A stretch of 64,000 bases of DNA from Yoonia rosea (GCF_900156505.1 NZ_FTPR01000001.1:1116001-1180000); one strand, 5' to 3'. Numbered from the stretch's first letter, positions 1-9,062 are shown. Notes: generated by a model from the sequence alone, not told the origin. Program-made: numbers and translations.

Positions 1-291
1 CATCAGCCGCGCCAAACCATAAGCCAGCGTCAGCCCAACGGCCCCCAACCCCAAGACAGTCGCCGCCGTCGCCTCCTCGGGCGCCAATGCATCAACAGCC
101 TGTTTATAAAGAACAGGTGTGCCGACCGCGATCACCTTGGAAAGCAAGAGCACGGCCAGCGCAATCACGACACGGCGCTTGACCCATGTCTGCCCCTCTG
201 GCCACAGATAGGGCACGACGCGCCGGATGACGTTCCACCCCTGGATTTGGGCATCGCTCAGGTTGGCATCGGTTTTCGCTAGACCACGCAT
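1..291 (-). CDS. Atm1-type ABC exporter, N-terminal fragment (cut by window edge)
   Basis: The first 97 residues are visible; the rest lies outside the window. The segment has a charged N-terminus (VPYLWPEGQTWVKRRV), a first membrane helix (ALAVLLLSKVIAVGTPV) and then YKQAVDAL. This resembles the start of the Atm1/ABCB7/HMT1 family, half-transporters that export glutathione-linked sulfur or metal compounds across the inner membrane. No ATPase motif is in view, so the family call rests on the N-terminus alone. The start is the ATG at 289-291. The next gene on the strand is the LysM protein, which ends 66 bp upstream. Confidence 0.62.
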   Translation of the reverse strand, partial: MRGLAKTDANLSDAQIQGWNVIRRVVPYLWPEGQTWVKRRVVIALAVLLLSKVIAVGTPVLYKQAVDALAPEEATAATVLGLGAVGLTLAYGLARLM

Positions 292-357
292 AGAAACTCC
301 ACGACTTGAGGCGTCATTCCTAAGCCTGTGATCCAAAGATGACCAGAGGCCTGCGCG

Positions 358-1563
358 CTATTGCGTGATCTCGGGGATACGAAAGATTTGACCAGGGTAG
401 ATCAGGTCAGGGTCGCGGATCAGATCGCGGTTTGCTTCAAAGACCTCGACATAGAAAATACCCGCACCAAGGTTCTCTTCGGCAATGGCCCAGAGCGTCG
501 CACCGGGTTGCACGGTACGCACCGCCACTTCAAAGCCCTCGACGGCTGTTTCCTCGGCCAGCACTGCTGCCACGTCAGCGGCCTCCTCGCGTCGGAACGG
601 CGTTTCAAGGCGTGAAACCACACCACCCTCTGTATCGACCTCGTCAATGCGCAGCGTGTACACACCTGTTGCGATATCGGGCAGATCAATCCGCCAGTCG
701 CCGCCTTCGGTCACGGGCGAGGCTGTCACCGGTTCGTTGTCGATATAGACCTGCACAGCCCCGTCGCCTGTGGCCCGGCCGGAAAGCTGCACTTCACCCT
801 CTGGGTCATAAGTAATCGCATCCAGCGCCACGTTTGGCCGGGCCTCGGGTGTTGCGAGGGTGGGGCTCGCCTGCACGACACGCACACCATCCGCATCCGC
901 TTGCAACACCGTGGGCGCAACGGGTGCCGCAGGCGCAAGGTCAGCATCCGGGACCGTCGGGGCTTGCGGTGAGGCAACAGATGGCGTGTCGACCGTGGCA
1001 ACCTGTGCTGGATCGACTGGTGCTTGTGGTGCGGCCTCGGTGACAGCCGGTGCGGGGTCCTCAGCCGCGGCGATGACGACCGGGGCCGCAATGGGCGCCA
1101 CCATGTAACTTGTGGTCGAGGCGACCGCTTCGCCCTCTGGATCTGCCAGCAAAGACAACCTGCGTGGTTGTGCGGCAGGGCCTGCGACGGGAAGTGAAAC
1201 GAAATTACCCACTGAGTCGGCAATGACGCGGTCAATCGCTTCACCTGCCAGAATAACATCAACGGTTTGCCCCGGCTGGGCGCGCCCCGCGATCACCATG
1301 CTGCCGTCATGCTCTACGCGGAACGTATCGAATTCTGGCACCTGCTGCGCTTGCTCTGGCTCGGGAGCTTCGGCCACGACCTCGGGTGCAGGTTCCGGTG
1401 CAGCGGCTGCGGGCGTCACAACAGGCGTCTCGGCAACGATATCAGCGGGCGGTTCGCCTACATCCGCCTGCGGCATCATCAGGAAAATCAAAACACCAAT
1501 GGCCATAGCAGCAAGACTGCCCAGCACCACAGGCTTTGCGCCTGATTTCACGTTTTCTTCCAC
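358..1563 (-). CDS. LysM-domain envelope protein with Ig-like segments
   Basis: 401 residues with a GTG start at 1561-1563. One N-terminal membrane helix (about residues 12-30) is followed by a long Ala/Pro/Val-rich linker, two beta-rich segments that look Ig-like (about 75-150 and 245-320, each with a G.A..G..V.V pattern), and a C-terminal LysM repeat (about 350-400: VQPGATLWAIAEENLG ... YPGQIFRIP). LysM binds peptidoglycan, so this is probably an inner-membrane-anchored periplasmic protein reaching to the cell wall. This LysM architecture is common in Rhodobacterales; the specific role is unknown. It is divergent from the LOG-family gene. Confidence 0.85.
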   Translation of the reverse strand: MEENVKSGAKPVVLGSLAAMAIGVLIFLMMPQADVGEPPADIVAETPVVTPAAAAPEPAPEVVAEAPEPEQAQQVPEFDTFRVEHDGSMVIAGRAQPGQTVDVILAGEAIDRVIADSVGNFVSLPVAGPAAQPRRLSLLADPEGEAVASTTSYMVAPIAAPVVIAAAEDPAPAVTEAAPQAPVDPAQVATVDTPSVASPQAPTVPDADLAPAAPVAPTVLQADADGVRVVQASPTLATPEARPNVALDAITYDPEGEVQLSGRATGDGAVQVYIDNEPVTASPVTEGGDWRIDLPDIATGVYTLRIDEVDTEGGVVSRLETPFRREEAADVAAVLAEETAVEGFEVAVRTVQPGATLWAIAEENLGAGIFYVEVFEANRDLIRDPDLIYPGQIFRIPEITQ

Positions 1564-1611
1564 GTTTCACCCCTTTTACACTGCCCGCTGTAGGCAAACC
1601 CAAAGTCAAGG

Positions 1612-1640
1612 TTGAGACACCTTAACAACGCCGCTATGAC
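1612..1640 (+). promoter_or_regulatory. Candidate sigma70-type promoter for the LOG-family gene
   Basis: TTGAGA at 1612-1617, a 17-bp spacer, and TATGAC at 1635-1640. It lies 33 bp upstream of the ATG at 1674, which also has an AAGGA ribosome binding site. Found by eye only. Confidence 0.4.
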
Positions 1641-1673
1641 CGGTCAAAGCGAAGCTAGCGCGAAGGAACCACA

Positions 1674-2228
1674 ATGTCTGCATATCCAAAATCAGTTTGC
1701 GTCTATTGTGGCTCTCGGGACGGTGCCGCACCGGCCTATGCCGAAGCCGCCCAAGCCACAGGCGAGATGCTGGCCGCCAATGGCTGGCGTCTGGTCTACG
1801 GTGCCGGTGATGTGGGGCTGATGGGCCGTGTGGCCAATGCGGTTCAAGCGGCCGATGGCAAGACCTTTGGCGTGATCCCCACCCATTTGATGGATTGGGA
1901 AGTCGGCAAGCGCGACCTTGATACGTTTGTGGTGACCGAAACAATGCACGAGCGTAAGAAGGTGATGTTTATGAACGCCGACGCCATTGTCGTGCTTCCC
2001 GGCGGCGCGGGATCATTGGATGAATTCTTTGAGGCCCTCACCTGGCGGCAGCTCAAACTTCATATCAAACCGCTGATATTGCTCAATACCGAAGGCTTTT
2101 GGGACCCCTTGCGCGATCTGCTGGTGCATGTCGTCGACGAAGGTTTCGCGGGTGACGACATCCTGTCATTCGTACACGTCGCCGAGGATGTTGCCGATCT
2201 GGAAGCAAAACTGAAAGCGCTGCTATAG
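1674..2228 (+). CDS. LOG family protein (TIGR00730; nucleoside 5'-monophosphate phosphoribohydrolase type)
   Basis: 184 residues, the usual length of the LOG family. These Rossmann-fold enzymes split the N-glycosidic bond of nucleoside monophosphates, releasing base and ribose 5-phosphate; the plant members activate cytokinins. The signature is visible as PGGAGSLDEFFEALTWRQ (about residues 105-122), with an N-terminal VYCGSRDG and GAGDVGLMG. The ATG at 1674 has an AAGGA site 6 bp upstream. Its last 6 bases overlap the end of the convergent dehydratase gene. The substrate in this organism is not known. Confidence 0.88.
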   Translation: MSAYPKSVCVYCGSRDGAAPAYAEAAQATGEMLAANGWRLVYGAGDVGLMGRVANAVQAADGKTFGVIPTHLMDWEVGKRDLDTFVVTETMHERKKVMFMNADAIVVLPGGAGSLDEFFEALTWRQLKLHIKPLILLNTEGFWDPLRDLLVHVVDEGFAGDDILSFVHVAEDVADLEAKLKALL

Positions 2229-3194
2229 CGCCTGCATCAATGCGCCATATCGCTCCATCGAAATATTCGACCCACAGGCGATAATCCCGATCCGACGCCC
2301 TGCGAGCTCTGCCTTGAGCGGCCCGACGATGGCCGCAAGAGACGCCGCACAGGCCGGCTCTGCCGTGATGCGCAGTGTGTTTTGATAGATATCCATCGCC
2401 GCCAGCATCTCGTGGTCTTCAATCTTGACGATCTGGTCAACATAGGCGCGGCTTACGCCGTAGGTCAGCGGCAGCGCCAGCGGTGCGCCAAGACTGTCTG
2501 CGATGGTGGCAACTCTATCGAGTTGCACCGGCTGACCCGCTGCAAAGCTTTGCGACATACTATCCGCACCGAAAGGTTCAACACCGATCACCGTGGCAGC
2601 GGGGTTCATTTGTTTGATCGCACAGGCCATGCCGCTGATCATGCCCCCGCCCCCGATAGGGATGACGTATGTGTCAATCTGCGGTGCCTGAGTGGCGTAT
2701 TCATAGCCACAGGTGGCCGCGCCCAGCACCATGTGCGCTCCCTCGAACGGATGCATCAGCGTGCGGCCCGCACCGGCGGCCACGTTCATCGCGGCAAAAG
2801 CCGCAGCCATATCATCGTGCAAAGTGACGGTCGCACCCAGCGCCTGACAACCTGCAATGCGGACGGGATCAGTGGCCTGTGGCATCGCGATCAGGGCGTC
2901 AACGCCCGCGGCCTTGGCCGCCCAAGACACCGCCAAGGCGTGATTGCCACCGCTGGCAGCGACGACACCTGCCGCACGCTGCGCCGCGTCCAGATTGCGC
3001 ATCCCCAGCAAGGCACCGCGCGCTTTGAATGATCCGGCTTGTTGAAACAGTTCCAGCTTGACCGTAACGTCCGCGCCCTCTGGCAACAGCCCGTGCCAAC
3101 GGGCAGAGCTCAACGGCAGGATCGGTGTTTCAATCAGGTCTGCTTGCACTTGGGCATTCGCGGCAACGATTTCGTTTAACCTTGGTCCGATCAT
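2223..3194 (-). CDS. Threonine/serine dehydratase family, PLP-dependent
   Basis: 323 residues from the ATG at 3192-3194. I chose this start over an upstream in-frame one because GGAGGAAGTG stands directly before it. It is a fold-type II PLP enzyme: the PLP lysine is in SFKARGA (about residue 57), followed by ASGGNHALAVSWAAK and the phosphate-binding GGGGMISG loop. The family deaminates threonine or serine to the 2-oxoacid. There is no ACT regulatory domain, so it is of the short catabolic type rather than biosynthetic IlvA. Relatives such as hydroxyectoine-pathway EutB cannot be excluded. Confidence 0.85.
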   Translation of the reverse strand: MIGPRLNEIVAANAQVQADLIETPILPLSSARWHGLLPEGADVTVKLELFQQAGSFKARGALLGMRNLDAAQRAAGVVAASGGNHALAVSWAAKAAGVDALIAMPQATDPVRIAGCQALGATVTLHDDMAAAFAAMNVAAGAGRTLMHPFEGAHMVLGAATCGYEYATQAPQIDTYVIPIGGGGMISGMACAIKQMNPAATVIGVEPFGADSMSQSFAAGQPVQLDRVATIADSLGAPLALPLTYGVSRAYVDQIVKIEDHEMLAAMDIYQNTLRITAEPACAASLAAIVGPLKAELAGRRIGIIACGSNISMERYGALMQAL

Positions 3195-3206
3195 CACTTC
3201 CTCCAA

Positions 3207-3242
3207 GCAAAAGGCCCGTATGAGCGATGTCACACGGGCCTT
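3207..3242 (-). terminator. Intrinsic terminator of sodB
   Basis: A perfect 9-bp inverted repeat (AAGGCCCGT at 3211-3219 and ACGGGCCTT at 3234-3242) is followed on the minus strand by a short T run. It lies between the sodB stop and the dehydratase start, so sodB is probably transcribed on its own. Confidence 0.75.
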
Positions 3243-3266
3243 CCAGATTGTCCAGATCAGACAGGA

Positions 3267-3866
3267 TTACATGCGCGAAGCGACGTTTTCCCAGTTGACT
3301 AGATTATCAAGGAAGTTGGTCAGATAGGCCGGACGCTTGTTGCGGTAATCGATGTAGTAGGAGTGTTCCCATACATCACAACCCAACAGGGCGGTCTGGC
3401 CAAAGCACAGCGGGTTCACGCCGTTCTCGGTCTTGGTCACGGCCAAAGATCCGTCCGCGTTCTTGACAAGCCAGCACCAGCCCGAACCGAACTGGCCCGC
3501 ACCTGCCGCGCTGAACTGCGACTTGAATTCGTCAACCGAACCAAAGCTCTCGACCAGTGCTTTTTCAAGCTCGCCCGGCATCGCGCTGGCATGCGGGCCC
3601 ATCATTTCCCAGAACTGGTTGTGGTTCCAAAGCTGGCTGATGTTGTTGAAAATCCCGTTCTGCGCAACCGCAGATTTGTCGTAGGTGCCGACAATGATCT
3701 CTTCGAGGGATTTACCCTCCCACTCGGTGCCTTCAATCGCCTTGTTTCCGTTGGTGACATAGGCGTTGTGGTGCAGGTCGTGGTGGAATTCGAGCGTTTC
3801 GGCGGACATGCCTTTGGACGCCAGCGCATCATGTGCATAAGGAAGGTCGGGAAGGGAAAAAGCCAT
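3267..3866 (-). CDS. sodB: Superoxide dismutase, Fe/Mn family
   Basis: 199 residues, the usual length for an Fe/Mn dismutase, which converts superoxide to oxygen and hydrogen peroxide in the cytoplasm. Visible family features are LPYAHDAL, HHDLHHNAYV (metal-ligand His region), NHNQFWEMMGP, GSGWCWLV and the C-terminal DVWEHSYYIDYRNKRPAYL, which carries the Asp and His metal ligands. The pattern looks more Fe-type, but metal use cannot be fixed by eye. It is monocistronic: a terminator follows and the next upstream gene is 117 bp away. Confidence 0.95.
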   Translation of the reverse strand: MAFSLPDLPYAHDALASKGMSAETLEFHHDLHHNAYVTNGNKAIEGTEWEGKSLEEIIVGTYDKSAVAQNGIFNNISQLWNHNQFWEMMGPHASAMPGELEKALVESFGSVDEFKSQFSAAGAGQFGSGWCWLVKNADGSLAVTKTENGVNPLCFGQTALLGCDVWEHSYYIDYRNKRPAYLTNFLDNLVNWENVASRM

Positions 3867-3983
3867 TTCTCATATCTTTCTGAGTTAAGGACAGGGATAT
3901 AACGTACATGTCACATGGACAGCGAAGGTCAAGGGTGCGCGGCAGGACACGGTCGTCTGATTGCTGAAATCTGTGTGTGACAG

Positions 3984-4349
3984 TCAGGGTCCCGCAGGTT
4001 GCCAAAGCTCGATCGGGTTGCCTTCTGGGTCGTGGATGCGTGCAAATTGCCCGACACCGTCCATCTGTATGCGATCAGTCGCCGTGATCCCTGCCCCTGC
4101 CAGTTCGGCAAGCGCAGACTCCAGATCAGCCACGCGAAAGTTCAGCATGAAGGCACGGTCTTTGGGAAAATAGTCTGTGTCCGCATCGAAGGGCGACAGG
4201 ATGGTTATACCTTCCTGCGTGATCCAAGGCCTGTCGTCCGGCCCGGTTGGAACCGGATTGATGCCCAGATGGGTGTGATACCACTGCGCCAAAGCGGCAG
4301 GATCCTTGGCGCGGAAGAACACGCCACCAATTCCCAAGACCTGAACCAT
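3984..4349 (-). CDS. VOC-family (glyoxalase/bleomycin-resistance fold) protein
   Basis: 121 residues forming one vicinal-oxygen-chelate unit: GIGGVFFRAKDPAALAQWY at the N-terminus, then ARIHDPEGNPIELWQP at the C-terminus, where the Glu is a usual metal ligand. Such proteins act as small lyases, isomerases or binding proteins, and the substrate cannot be read from sequence. AGGAG lies about 9 bp before the ATG. It follows the cupin gene on the same strand with a 169-bp gap, so it may be the tail of the sox operon or separate. Confidence 0.82.
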   Translation of the reverse strand: MVQVLGIGGVFFRAKDPAALAQWYHTHLGINPVPTGPDDRPWITQEGITILSPFDADTDYFPKDRAFMLNFRVADLESALAELAGAGITATDRIQMDGVGQFARIHDPEGNPIELWQPAGP

Positions 4350-4518
4350 CTTAGTCTATCTCCTGATTGCGCAGTCCGATCATTTCGGAAAACCCACAAA
4401 AAAGCAATGAACGGACCACTATGGACACGCCGCAGCGCGTGAGCACAAACCGCTGAACTATCATTCCGACGCGCGGCTGTTTAGGTTCCGCAACGCCCTA
4501 AAATTACGCCCGCCATAC

Positions 4519-4887
4519 CTATGCGAACTGGATAATGACCGCTTCGAAATCGACGTCGCTGATGACAACCGTATGATGGCCCTTCCCATACGTGTCTTGC
4601 ATATGCCACACATCGCCTGGCCCGATGTCGCGTGCCTCTCCGTCACTGGCGGTCACGCGGACCATCCCTGCGAGACAGATCAGTTTTTGCGCAACAGGCG
4701 TCGGGTGAATGGGTTCATCCCATCCTGCCTTGAGCCGCAGAAACATGGTTCTTTTGGCTGCCTCGGGCGGGGAAACCGCGATCGCTTTGGCTGGGGGTGC
4801 AAAAACCCGCTCTTCAAGGATGACCGTCACATCCTCCCAATGGCTTTCACCGCTCTCATCGACAGAGAGCTTGTGAAAGGTCATCAT
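4519..4887 (-). CDS. Small cupin-domain protein, coupled to soxG
   Basis: 122 residues with a single cupin barrel: HPTPVAQKLICLAGMVRVT, then IGPGDVWHMQDTYGKGHHTVV, which has the usual beta-strand and His pattern. The start codon overlaps the soxG stop (ATGA at 4884-4887), so it is the last translationally coupled gene of the sox operon. A role in sarcosine or one-carbon metabolism is suggested only by this position. Its ligand is unknown. Confidence 0.78.
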   Translation of the reverse strand: MMTFHKLSVDESGESHWEDVTVILEERVFAPPAKAIAVSPPEAAKRTMFLRLKAGWDEPIHPTPVAQKLICLAGMVRVTASDGEARDIGPGDVWHMQDTYGKGHHTVVISDVDFEAVIIQFA

Positions 4888-5453
4888 GATGGAAAATACC
4901 CGACTTGCCCTGCCTTGGCAGAGGCCGCCAAAAGGTTGAACGTATATTCCGCGACAGAGCGGAAGCAGATCACCTGAAACGTATCCTCATCGCGCATCCA
5001 GAAGGCCGCAGCCACCTGCCCCAGACGCGTGCGGCGGAAATCGCCCGGTTTGAAGGTGTCAGGATGCAGATCAACAGGCGCGAGTTTCGCGATCACCTCG
5101 CGGCAGAACGTGCCTTCGACAATCAGCACCGCCCGCGCGTCTGATACGTTCTCGGCCAGATAATGCGTACCTGTCAGCGCCTTGTCGATCGCGGCGATGG
5201 CCTCGGTCACTTCTGCATATGGCACGAGGATGAGCATCTCATCGGGCGACATCCAGCAGAGGCCCTTCTTACCCTCGCTCTTTGCTTGACCCTGCGCAGG
5301 CAAACCGACGCCAGACAGCCCTGTGCAAACAGCGCGCAGCTTTTTGTCCGCCAGATCACCGCGCAGGATAATCATGCCCTGCAAGCCAGCTTCGCGGATC
5401 GTCACTTCACCGGGGGCAACCTTGCCTTGTAATGCGCTGACAGCATTAGACAT
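4884..5453 (-). CDS. soxG: Sarcosine oxidase subunit gamma
   Basis: 189 residues from the ATG at 5451-5453 (MSNAVSALQG). This start gives an 8-bp overlap with soxA, as expected in soxBDAG operons; the open frame continues upstream inside soxA but without merit. SoxG is one of the four subunits of heterotetrameric sarcosine oxidase, which oxidises sarcosine to glycine, hydrogen peroxide and 5,10-methylene-tetrahydrofolate. The protein shows the gamma-family pattern GLSGVGLPAQGQ ... CWMSPDEMLILVP, weakly related to the GcvT fold. Confidence 0.93.
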   Translation of the reverse strand: MSNAVSALQGKVAPGEVTIREAGLQGMIILRGDLADKKLRAVCTGLSGVGLPAQGQAKSEGKKGLCWMSPDEMLILVPYAEVTEAIAAIDKALTGTHYLAENVSDARAVLIVEGTFCREVIAKLAPVDLHPDTFKPGDFRRTRLGQVAAAFWMRDEDTFQVICFRSVAEYTFNLLAASAKAGQVGYFPS

Positions 5454-8400
5454 TCTGCTTCTCCCCTTCTTTATCATAGACGACAGGATCAACGATCTTT
5501 GCCTGCACGGTTGTGCCATCGACTTTGTTGAATTCAATGACTTCGCCAATCCGATCAGGCCCGCAATGGACCAGCCCCATCGCGATACCGCGCTCAAGAT
5601 TGGCAGAATAATAGGTCGAGGTCACACGGCCTTGGGTATTGCGCTGTCCGTTGGCATTCGTCCCTTTGGCAATCGCATAGGCCCCGTCCGGCAGAACCGA
5701 GCCATCCTCGGTCTCAAGCCCGACCAGTTTCCAGCGGTTCGGATCGGCCATATGGCTGCGTTCATGTGCGCGTTTGCCAAGGTAGTCTTCTTTCTTCTTC
5801 GACAGCGCCCATTGCAGATTGAGATCCTGCGGGATCACCGTACCGTCGGTTTCATCCCCGATCATGATAAAGCCTTTCTCGGCGCGCAGGATGTGCAGGG
5901 TTTCGGTGCCATAAGGCATGATTCCGAATTCCTCGCCTGCTTCCATCAGCGCGGCCCAGAACGCCGCCCCCTGCCCGGCAGGGACCGCAATTTCATAGGA
6001 CAACTCGCCCGAGAAAGAGATGCGGAAGACGCGCGCATCAAAATCGCCGATGTTGCCTGCCGCATAGGTCATGAACGGCAGCGCCTCGGCGCTGACATCC
6101 ATGCCCCCCATCTTGCGCAACAGTTTGCGCGCGTTCGGGCCGACCACGGCGATCTGGGCGTATTGCTCGGTGACATTGGCCACATAGACTTTCCAGTCCC
6201 ACCATTCGCATTGCAGCCAGTCTTCCATGTGGGCGTGGATACGTTCGGCCCCGCCGGTGGTGGTGTGACACAGCCACGTATCCTCGGCCATGCGCACGAC
6301 AACGCCGTCATCCATCAGGAACCCGTTTTCAGAACACATGAGGCCGTAGCGGCATTTGCCCACAGGCAGCGTCGACATCATGTTGGTATACATCATGTCC
6401 AGAAACTTGCCCGCATCCGGCCCTTTGACAATCAGCTTGCCAAGGGTTGAAGCATCAAGCAGGCCAAGGTTCTCGCGGGTGTTCTTCACTTCACGGTTCA
6501 CCGCATCATGGACCGTCTCACCGGGGCGGACATAGGCAAAGGGCCTGCGCCATTGGCCGACAGGTTCATTGTCGGCGCCATGCGCGTTGGACCACTCCGA
6601 GATCGGCGTCACGCGCAGCGGCTGGAACAGTTCATCACGTGCGGCACCCGCAATCGACGCCATCGAGATCGGCGTATAGGGCGGGCGGAAGGTAGTCGTG
6701 CCCACGTTGGAAATATCCGCATTCAGTGATTGCGAAAGGATCGCCAGACCGTTGATATTGCTCAACTTACCCTGATCTGTTGCCATCCCCAGCGTGGTAT
6801 AGCGTTTGGTATGCTCGACGCTCTCAAAGCCTTCTTGCGCGGCCAGTTGCACATCACTGACCTTCACATCGTTCTGGAAATCCAGCCACGCCTTGGACCG
6901 CAGCGCATGGTTCGCGCCCTGCGGCATCAGCCAGACAGGGGAAATCGGGCCTTCGGCCGCATCCTCGCCCATGGGTCCCTGCGGGCCGCGTTTGGTATGC
7001 CCTGCCGCTTTCGCCGCTGCGCGCCCTGCGGCCCAGCCATCGCTGACCACTTCGGCGGTGAACAGATGCCCGTTGGCAATGCCTGCGGTCATCACGAATG
7101 CCTGCCCATCAGCGCCAGTTGGCGCGCGGTCAGGATCAGGGCGGAACATCACCTGATCCGCATCCCAGTTCAGTTTGCCCCCGCAGTGCGACCACAGGTG
7201 CACCACCGGTGACCACCCGCCCGACATCGCCACGCAATCGCAGTCGATTTCCTCAAGGACCCCGCCTTCACCGGCCTGCGCACTAAGTGCGACGCCAGTG
7301 ACGCGCTTGCCGCCCTTGACCTTGGCAATCCCTTTGCCCAGCTCGATGCGGATCCCGAGCGCACGGGCACGGTCGATCAGGTCGCCCTCGGCTTCCGCGC
7401 GCGCATCAACGATCACGGGCACATCAAGACCCGCCTCTTTCAGCACAATCGCCGTGCGGTATGCATCGTCGTTATTGGTCACAACGACGGTCCGGTCGCC
7501 AATGGAGACGCCGAAATTCACCGCATAGTCGCGCACAGCCGAGGCCAGCATCACACCGGGCAAATCATTGGCTGCAAAGGACAAAGGCCGCTCAATCGCG
7601 CCTGTCGCGGTGACAATTTGCTTGGCACGGATCCGCCACAGGCGCTGGCGCGGGCCTTCCGTATCAGGGGCGTGATCGGTGAGGCGCTCATAGGCCAGCA
7701 CATAGCCATGGTCATAGACCCCTGCCCCCATGCAACGCAGACGCAGGTCAACGTTTGGCATGGCTTCAAGTGCTTTGACCGTGGCATCAATCCAGTCCTG
7801 TGCAGGCATGGCATCAATGGTCGGCGTATCAACCACCGCACGCCCGCCCCAATCGGCGCTCTGTTCGACCAGCAACACCCGCGCACCGCGCGCACCTGCG
7901 GCATGTGCGGCCGCAAGACCGGCAATCCCGCCACCCACGACCAGCACGTCGACATGACAGTTGAAGTGCTCGTAGGTATCCTGATCGCGGTCTTTGGGCG
8001 CGCGGCCCAGACCCGCCGATTTGCGGATAATCGGCTCATAAACATGCTTCCAGAACGACCGCGGGTACATAAACATCTTGTAGTAGAAACCGGCAGGCAG
8101 GAACCGCGACAGATGGGTGTTGATCGCACCCACATCGAATTCGAGGCTGGGCCAGTGGTTTTGCGACTGCGCGGTCAGCCCCTCGAAGAGTTCGGTCGTC
8201 GTCACCCGCGCATTGGGTTCGAACTGCGCGCCTTTGCCAAGGTTCACGAGGCCATTGGGCTCTTCCGCGCCCGAGGCCACAACGCCGCGCGGACGGTGGT
8301 ATTTGAACGACCGGCCCACCAGCATCTGGTCATTGGCCAGCAACGCCGAGGCCAGCGTATCGCCTGCGAACCCGCGCAAGTGCTTACCATTAAACGTGAA

Positions 8401-8457
8401 TGACACAGCCTTGTTTTTGTTGATCAAACGGCCCTGTCCGGCCAGACGGGTGCTCAT
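5446..8457 (-). CDS. soxA: Sarcosine oxidase subunit alpha
   Basis: 1003 residues, the full length for SoxA. An N-terminal ferredoxin-like domain (about 1-110, FNGKHLRGFAGDTLASALLA) is followed by an NAD-binding dinucleotide fold (about 170-200, VVGGGIAGLAAAHAAGARGA) and a C-terminal GcvT-like folate-binding domain (about 600-1000). The ATG at 8455-8457 overlaps the soxD stop (ATGA); an ATG five codons upstream is less likely. The subunit holds the NAD site and the site where the methyl carbon is passed to tetrahydrofolate. It is intact, with no frameshift. Confidence 0.96.
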   Translation of the reverse strand: MSTRLAGQGRLINKNKAVSFTFNGKHLRGFAGDTLASALLANDQMLVGRSFKYHRPRGVVASGAEEPNGLVNLGKGAQFEPNARVTTTELFEGLTAQSQNHWPSLEFDVGAINTHLSRFLPAGFYYKMFMYPRSFWKHVYEPIIRKSAGLGRAPKDRDQDTYEHFNCHVDVLVVGGGIAGLAAAHAAGARGARVLLVEQSADWGGRAVVDTPTIDAMPAQDWIDATVKALEAMPNVDLRLRCMGAGVYDHGYVLAYERLTDHAPDTEGPRQRLWRIRAKQIVTATGAIERPLSFAANDLPGVMLASAVRDYAVNFGVSIGDRTVVVTNNDDAYRTAIVLKEAGLDVPVIVDARAEAEGDLIDRARALGIRIELGKGIAKVKGGKRVTGVALSAQAGEGGVLEEIDCDCVAMSGGWSPVVHLWSHCGGKLNWDADQVMFRPDPDRAPTGADGQAFVMTAGIANGHLFTAEVVSDGWAAGRAAAKAAGHTKRGPQGPMGEDAAEGPISPVWLMPQGANHALRSKAWLDFQNDVKVSDVQLAAQEGFESVEHTKRYTTLGMATDQGKLSNINGLAILSQSLNADISNVGTTTFRPPYTPISMASIAGAARDELFQPLRVTPISEWSNAHGADNEPVGQWRRPFAYVRPGETVHDAVNREVKNTRENLGLLDASTLGKLIVKGPDAGKFLDMMYTNMMSTLPVGKCRYGLMCSENGFLMDDGVVVRMAEDTWLCHTTTGGAERIHAHMEDWLQCEWWDWKVYVANVTEQYAQIAVVGPNARKLLRKMGGMDVSAEALPFMTYAAGNIGDFDARVFRISFSGELSYEIAVPAGQGAAFWAALMEAGEEFGIMPYGTETLHILRAEKGFIMIGDETDGTVIPQDLNLQWALSKKKEDYLGKRAHERSHMADPNRWKLVGLETEDGSVLPDGAYAIAKGTNANGQRNTQGRVTSTYYSANLERGIAMGLVHCGPDRIGEVIEFNKVDGTTVQAKIVDPVVYDKEGEKQNV

Positions 8458-8783
8458 GTCAAATTCCCCCAAGACCAGCCGGGACGTGCGGCTGAAATCT
8501 TGTCTTTAATCTCTTGTGGCGGCTCAGGCATCTGGGCCGGATAGGTCCCGAAAACCTGCAATGTATTGGTGCAGCGTGCGGCCAGAAACCATTTGCCGCA
8601 GCCATAGGCATGGCGCCAGCGTTCGAAATGCACGCCTTTGGGGTTCTCGCGCATAAAGAGGTAATCCTCGAAATCCACATCCGATGCGCCGGGCCCTTCG
8701 CGCTTCAGATGGGCCTCGCCACCCGCGTGCAGATCGGTCTCATCGGCATCGACGCCGCAATAGGGGCAATGCAGGGTCAGCAT
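8454..8783 (-). CDS. soxD: Sarcosine oxidase subunit delta
   Basis: 109 residues, the usual SoxD length. The zinc site typical of the family is visible: Cys6 and Cys9 in CPYCG and the later HAYGCGKWF motif. SoxD is the small structural subunit of the heterotetramer. It is the first gene of the uninterrupted DAG block. Upstream lies a 279-bp stretch separating it from the small membrane-protein gene, so soxDAG may depend on read-through from soxB or on its own promoter. Confidence 0.95.
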   Translation of the reverse strand: MLTLHCPYCGVDADETDLHAGGEAHLKREGPGASDVDFEDYLFMRENPKGVHFERWRHAYGCGKWFLAARCTNTLQVFGTYPAQMPEPPQEIKDKISAARPGWSWGNLT

Positions 8784-8944
8784 GGTTGAACCTCAGTTTT
8801 TTGGAAACACAATGCGTTCAGAACGGAAGGGATATGAGCGAAAATCCCCCACGCATAAGGGCGAACAGGCACTAATTCCGCCGATATCGCACAGCCACAG
8901 CCCGCAGGGGTCGCAGCGCGGTGGCCTGATGCTAGGCTCATCTC

Positions 8945-9058
8945 ATGGAACTTTTGCTGATTGTCATAGGGGGAATTCTCTCGACGGCCATAATCTTTAT
9001 GGTCATCGACGGGCTGCGTGGTGGACTGCCCGAGGATGACGAGGACGGTTTTGAATAG
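8945..9058 (+). CDS. Possible 37-residue single-span membrane protein
   Basis: An ATG at 8945 opens a 37-codon frame ending in TAG at 9056-9058. The product has one hydrophobic helix (LLLIVIGGILSTAIIFMVI) and an acidic tail (PEDDEDGFE), a plausible small membrane protein. A weak AGG lies about 7 bp before the start. It sits antisense to the sox direction and ends 4 bp from the stop of the 121-residue membrane protein. No family is recognised; this is a prediction from hydropathy and charge only. Confidence 0.4.
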   Translation: MELLLIVIGGILSTAIIFMVIDGLRGGLPEDDEDGFE

Positions 9059-9062
9059 ATAA

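Noticed and set aside
1112..1615. Plus-strand open frame opposite the LysM gene
   Set aside because: Mirrors the Ala/Pro-rich linker of the real gene and has low-complexity Ser/Ala/Gly product.
2223..2228. Six-base tail-to-tail overlap of the LOG and dehydratase genes
   Set aside because: Both proteins end normally; short convergent overlaps are common and need no special explanation.
5323..6450. Long open frame of 375 codons on the plus strand opposite soxA
   Set aside because: It lies wholly antisense to a well-supported gene, has odd composition (Arg, His, Pro-rich) and no start signal; GC-rich genes produce such frames by chance.
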